Positions 59,259 to 64,000 of a stretch of DNA of 64,000 nucleotides are shown here, piece by piece. The notes beneath the pieces are model-generated. The model was given only the letters and a program-made list of their open reading frames with translations. It had not been told where the DNA came from and did not search any database. The position numbers were made by a program, and so were the translations under genes. Origin of the DNA: Pelobates cultripes (Eukaryota > Chordata > Amphibia > Anura > Pelobatidae). The first letter of the stretch is position 1. Each line of letters starts with the position of its first letter. The DNA lies in the NCBI GenBank assembly GCA_933207985.1, contig OW240917.1, forward strand, positions 242,368,480-242,432,479, in the 5' to 3' direction.

Positions 59259-62200
59259 GTGCCCTACATCCTGACTCCATCAGTTACTGAGTGTGAACAG
59301 GTAGAGGGTGCCCTACACCCTGACTCCATCAGTTACTGAGTGTGAACAGGTAGAGGGTGCCCTACACCCTGACTCCATCAGTTACTGAGTGTGAACAGGT
59401 AGAGAGTGCCTTAAACCCTGACTCCATCAGTTACTGAGTGTGAACAGGTAGAGAGTGCCCTACACCCTGACTCCATCAGTTACTGAGCGTGAACAGGTAG
59501 AGGGTGCCCTACATCCTGACTCCATCAGTTACTGAGTGTGAACAGGTAGAGGGTGCCCTACATCCTGACTCCATCAGTTACTGAGCGTGAACAGGTAGAG
59601 GGTGCCCTACATCCTGACTCCATCAGTTACTGAGTGTGAACAGGTAGAGGGTGCCCTTCATCCTGACTCCATCAGTTACTGAGTGTGAACAGGTAGAGGG
59701 TGCCCTACATCCTGACTCCATCAGTTACTGAGTGTGAACAGGTAGAGGGTGCCCTACATCCTGACTCCATCAGTTACTGAGTGTGAACACGTAGAGGGTG
59801 CCCTACATCCCGACTCCATCAGTTACTGAGTGTGAACAGGTAGAGGGTGCCCTACACCCTAACTCCATCAGTTACTGAGTGTGAACAGGTAGAGGGTGCC
59901 CTACATCCTGACTCCATCAGTTACTGAGTGTGAACAGGTAGAGACTGCCCTACACCCTAACTCCATCAGTTACTCAGTGTGAACAGGTAGAGGGTGCCCT
60001 ACATCCCGACTCCATCAGTTACTGAGTGTGAACAGGTAGAGAGTGCCCTACATCCCGACTCCATCAGTTACTGAGTGTGAACAGGTAGAGCATGCCCTAC
60101 ATCCCGACTCCATCAGTTACTGAGTGTGAACAGGTAGAGAGTGCCCTACATCCCGACTCCATCAGTTACTGAGTGTGAACAGGTAGAGAGTGCCCTACAT
60201 CCCGACTCCATCAGTTACTGAGTGTGAACACGTAGAGGGTGCCCTACATCCCGACTCCATCAGTTACTGAGTGTGAACAGGTAAAGAGTGCCCTACATCC
60301 CGACTCCATCAGTTACTGAGTGTGAACAGGTAGAGAGTGCCCTACATCCCGACTCCATCAGTTACTGAGTGTGAACAGGTAGAGGGTGCCCTACATCCCG
60401 ACTCCATCAGTTACTGAGTGTGAACAGGTAGAGGGTGCCCTACATCCCGACTCCATCAGTTACTGAGTGTGAACAGGTAGAGGGTGCCCTACATCCCGAC
60501 TCCATCAGTTACTGAGTGTGAACAGGTAGAGGGTGCCCTACATTCCGACTCCATCAGTTACTGAGTGTGAACAGGTAGAGTGTGCCCTACATCCCGACTC
60601 CATCAGTTACTGAGTGTGAACAGGTAGAGAGTGCCTTACACCCTGACTCCATCAGTTACTGAGTGTGAACAGGTAGAGAGTGCCCTACACCCTGACTCCA
60701 TCAGTTACTGAGCGTGAACAGGTAGAGGGTGCCCTACACCCTGACTCCATCAGTTACTGAGTGTGAACAGGTAGAGGGTGCCCTACACCCTGACTCCATC
60801 AGTTACTGAGCGTGAACAGGTAGAGGGTGCCCTACATCCTGACTCCATCAGTTACTGAGTGTGAACAGGTAGAGGGTGCCCTACATCCTGACTCCATCAG
60901 TTACTGAGCGTGAACAGGTAGAGGGTGCCCTACATCCTGACTCCATCAGTTACTGAGTGTGAACAGGTAGAGGGTGCCCTTCATCCTGACTCCATCAGTT
61001 ACTGAGTGTGAACAGGTAGAGGGTGCCCTACATCCTGACTCCATCAGTTACTGAGTGTGAACAGGTAGAGGGTGCCCTACATCCCGACTCCATCAGTTAC
61101 TGAGTGTGAACAGGTAGAGGGTGCCCTACATCCCGACTCCATCAGTTACTGAGTGTGAACAGGTAGAGAGTGCCCTACATCCCGACTCCATCAGTTACTG
61201 AGTGTGAACTCGTAGAGGGTGCCCTACATCCCGACTCCATCAGTTACTGAGTGTGAACAGGTAAAGAGTGCCCTACATCCCGACTCCATCAGTTACTGAG
61301 TGTGAACAGGTAGAGAGTGCCCTACATCCCGACTCCATCAGTTACTGAGTGTGAACAGGTAGAGCATGCCCTACATCCCGACTCCATCAGTTACTGAGTG
61401 TGAACAGGTAGAGAGTGCCCTACATCCCGACTCCATCAGTTACTGAGTGTGAACAGGTAGAGAGTGCCCTACATCCCGACTCCATCAGTTACTGAGTGTG
61501 AACACGTAGAGGGTGCCCTACATCCCGACTCCATCAGTTACTGAGTGTGAACAGGTAAAGAGTGCCCTACATCCCGACTCCATCAGTTACTGAGTGTGAA
61601 CAGGTAGAGAGTGCCCTACATCCCGACTCCATCAGTTACTGAGTGTGAACAGGTAGAGGGTGCCCTACATCCTGACTCCATCAGTTACTGAGTGTGAACA
61701 GGTAGAGTGTGCCCCATCCCGACTCCATCAGTTTACTGAGGTGTTGCTGAACAGGTGAGGGGGTGCCTTACCCTGACTCCGTGGTTACTGAGGTGTGAAC
61801 CGGGGTGGGGGTGCCCTACACCCTGACCCATCAGTTTACTGGCGTGAGCAGGTAGGGGTGCCCCTACACTTTGACTCCATCCGGTTACTGGTGAACAGGT
61901 AGAGGGTGCCCTACATCCTGTCTCCATCAGTTACTGAGCGTGAACAGGTAGAGGGTGCCCTACATCCTGACTCCATCAGTTACTGAGTGTGAACAGGTAG
62001 AGGGTGCCCTACATCCTGACTCCATCAGTTACTGAGCGTGAACAGGTAGAGGGTGCCCTACATCCTGACTCCATCAGTTACTGAGTGTGAACAGGTAGCG
62101 GGTGCCCTTCATCCTGACTCCATCAGTTACTGAGTGTGAACAGGTAGAGGGTGCCCTACATCCTGACTCCATCAGTTACTGAGTGTGAACAGTTAGAGGG

Positions 62201-63344
62201 TGCCCTACACCCTGACTCCATCAGTTACTGAGTGTGAACAGTTAGAGGGTGCCCTACATCCTGACTCCATCAGTTACTGAGTGTGAACAGTTAGAGGGTT
62301 CCCTACATCCTGACTCCATCAGTTACTGAGTGTGAACAGGTAGAGGGTGCCCTACATCCCGACTCCATCAGTTACTGAGTGTGAACAGGTAGAGGGTGCC
62401 CTACATCCTGACTCCATCAGTTACTGAGTGTGAACAGGTAGAGAGTGCCCTACATCCTGACTCCATCAGTTACTGAGTGTGAACAGGTAGAGGGTGCCCT
62501 ACATCCTGACTCCATCAGTTACTGAGTGTGAACAGGTAGAGGGTGCCCTACATCCTGACTCCATCAGTTACTGAGTGTGAACAGGTAGAGGGTGCACTAC
62601 ACCCTGACTCCATCAGTTACTGAGTGTGAGCCGGTAGAGAGTGCCCTACATCCTGACTCCATCAGTTACTGAGTGTGAACAGGTAGAGGGTGCCCTACAT
62701 CCTGACTCCATCAGTTACTGAGTGTGAACAGGTAGAGAGTGCCCTACACCCTGACTCCATCAGTTACTGAGTGTGAACAGGTAGAGGGTGCCCTACATCC
62801 TGACTCCATCAGTTACTGAGTGTGAACAGGTAGAGAGTGCCCTACATCCTGACTCCATCAGTTACTGAGTGTGAACAGGTAGAGGGTGCCCTACATCCTG
62901 ACTCCATCAGTTACTGAGTGTGAACAGGTAGAGGGTGCCCTACATCCTGACTCCATCAGTTACTGAGTGTGAACAGGTAGAGGGTGCCCTACATCCTGAC
63001 TCCATCAGTTACTGAGTGTGAACAGGTAGAGGGTGCCCTACACCCTGACTCCATCAGTTACTGAGTGTGAGCAGGTAGAGGTGCCCTACATCCTGACTCC
63101 ATCAGTTACTGAGTGTGAACAGGTAGAGGGTGCCCTACATCCTGACTCCATCAGTTACTGAGTGTGAACAGGTAGAGGGTGCCCTACATCCCTGACTCCA
63201 TCAGTTACTGAGTGTGAACAGGTAGAGGGTGCCCTACATCCTGACTCCATCAGTTACTGAGTGTGAACAGGTAGAGGGTGCCCTACATCCTGACTCCATC
63301 AGTTACTGAGTGTGAACAGGTAGAGGGTGCCCTACATCCTGACT
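59259..63344. repeat. 4.1-kb array of a 49-bp minisatellite
   Basis: About 83 units of GTGCCCTACATCCTGACTCC, ATCAGTTACTGAGTGTGAAC and AGGTAGAGG. Sub-families differ at ATCCT/ATCCC/ACCCT, GAGTG/GAGCG, GGTAGAGG/GAGAG and rarer markers (CTTCATCC, CACGTAG, GGTAAAGAG, GAGCATGCC). The rarer markers recur in the same order about 1.27-1.32 kb apart, showing higher-order duplication. A patch at about 61710-61900 is unusually degenerate. It lies in an ASIC2 intron. Confidence 0.97.
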
Positions 63345-64000
63345 AAACATGTCAGGGTATATCTATATATATATATATATAATGGAAATGGGTCATCATG
63401 GTATAGGGTAGGGTTTTGTGAGGTGCCTATACCATTAAATATGGGAGTGTTCATGAAATGTACCCTTGGGCCGATGCCTCTGGTCTCTTTGTAACCTAGC
63501 AACAACCCTCCTCCTAGTTACCAGCCATAACCACAAACATAACCCAAACATGTTAATCTCATAAATCTTATCTTCAGGTTACCATCAACTCCTGGAAACC
63601 TCACTGGTTAACATAACATAAGCCTAGGGTTCACTTCAAATCCCACGGCCCTAAACAGTAACATAACAGCAAGCCTAACTGCAACTCCCATTACTCTGAG
63701 TACTCATAATTCTAGCATTTTGTACATGTCATACAGAGCCAGTAGAATCAGAGCTAAACTGACTCTGTATTATTATTATTATTATTATTATATGTCAAAG
63801 ATGTTTAAATGCATTGATTTGTTTTACTGTTGTAGAACCACCATCTTAGTAATAATAATAGTATAATCTCTGCCAAAATTACAAAGTTACTGGTATCCTA
63901 GACTTCGCTCCAAATCTTCAATAATGTAATAATAACGTGCTTTTTAAAATGATTTGTTTTAAAAGGAAAGCTGCTGCAATAAGGTTTGGGAGCAGCAAAG
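63345..64000. other. ASIC2 intron, no gene recognised
   Basis: After a (TA)n stretch (63360-63380) the sequence is unique, with an (ATT)n microsatellite near 63768-63791. No exon was seen. Confidence 0.6.

Noticed and set aside
59259..63344. Regular direct repeats resembling a CRISPR array
   Set aside because: The 49-bp units are contiguous with no unique spacers, the context is a vertebrate intron, and no cas genes are present. It is a minisatellite.
1..64000. tRNA, rRNA or other structured RNA genes
   Set aside because: None recognised. The only tRNA-like match is the 18-base retroviral primer-binding site, which is complementary to the tRNA end and is not a gene.

Overview
The window is vertebrate nuclear DNA, most likely from a frog or toad. 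The support is four splice-bounded exons of a vertebrate neuronal ion channel (ASIC2), a transposon mix typical of amphibians (hAT, Tc1, DIRS-like, many solo LTRs, L1-like and L2/CR1-like LINEs, a class I endogenous retrovirus) and many short AT-rich elements with AAAGGGACACTATAG-type ends that I associate with anuran genomes. The species cannot be named from this sequence. There is no prokaryotic gene content: most long open frames are low-complexity repeats or transposon remnants.

Layout. 1-21,497 holds no host gene that I can recognise. It contains two non-autonomous hAT elements with intact 8-bp target duplications (76-1948 and 15888-16774), LTRs at 3036-3900 and 4416-5115, LTR fragments at 10612-11208 and 14454-15185, a Tc1 transposase remnant (7078-7863) joined to a DIRS-like remnant (7864-9716), an L1-like 3' end (19085-20030), several hairpins and several minisatellites. 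21,498-38,184 (copy A) carries the last four coding exons of ASIC2 on the minus strand (37623-37714, 36735-36814, 26916-26984, 25201-25302) in repeat-rich introns. 38,185-42,828 is a hAT fragment followed by a class I endogenous retrovirus (LTR, tRNA-Gly primer site, broken gag, protease, reverse transcriptase). It is cut off by a 100-N gap (42,829-42,928) inside the YVDD catalytic motif. 42,929-59,258 (copy B) repeats copy A almost base for base in the same orientation, including the same four ASIC2 exons. 59,259-63,344 is a 4.1-kb array of a 49-bp minisatellite whose first few units also end copy A. 63,345-64,000 is unremarkable.

Interpretation. The ASIC2 exons are in the right order, phase and orientation in each copy, with one synonymous difference in 343 coding bases. 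The copies differ mainly by minisatellite length, small indels and private transposon insertions: a solo LTR only in B, and the hAT/retrovirus only in A. Because copy B begins at the first base after a 100-N gap, the simplest reading is two haplotypes of one locus placed in tandem by the assembler. A real partial tandem duplication of the 3' end of ASIC2 is the alternative. The upstream ASIC2 exons should lie beyond 64,000.

The most unusual structural signal is the hairpin-rich U3 region of the solo LTRs. One (29211-30182) contains three perfect 11-12 bp stems arranged as a three-way junction, and copy B of the same LTR has lost the strands that form it.
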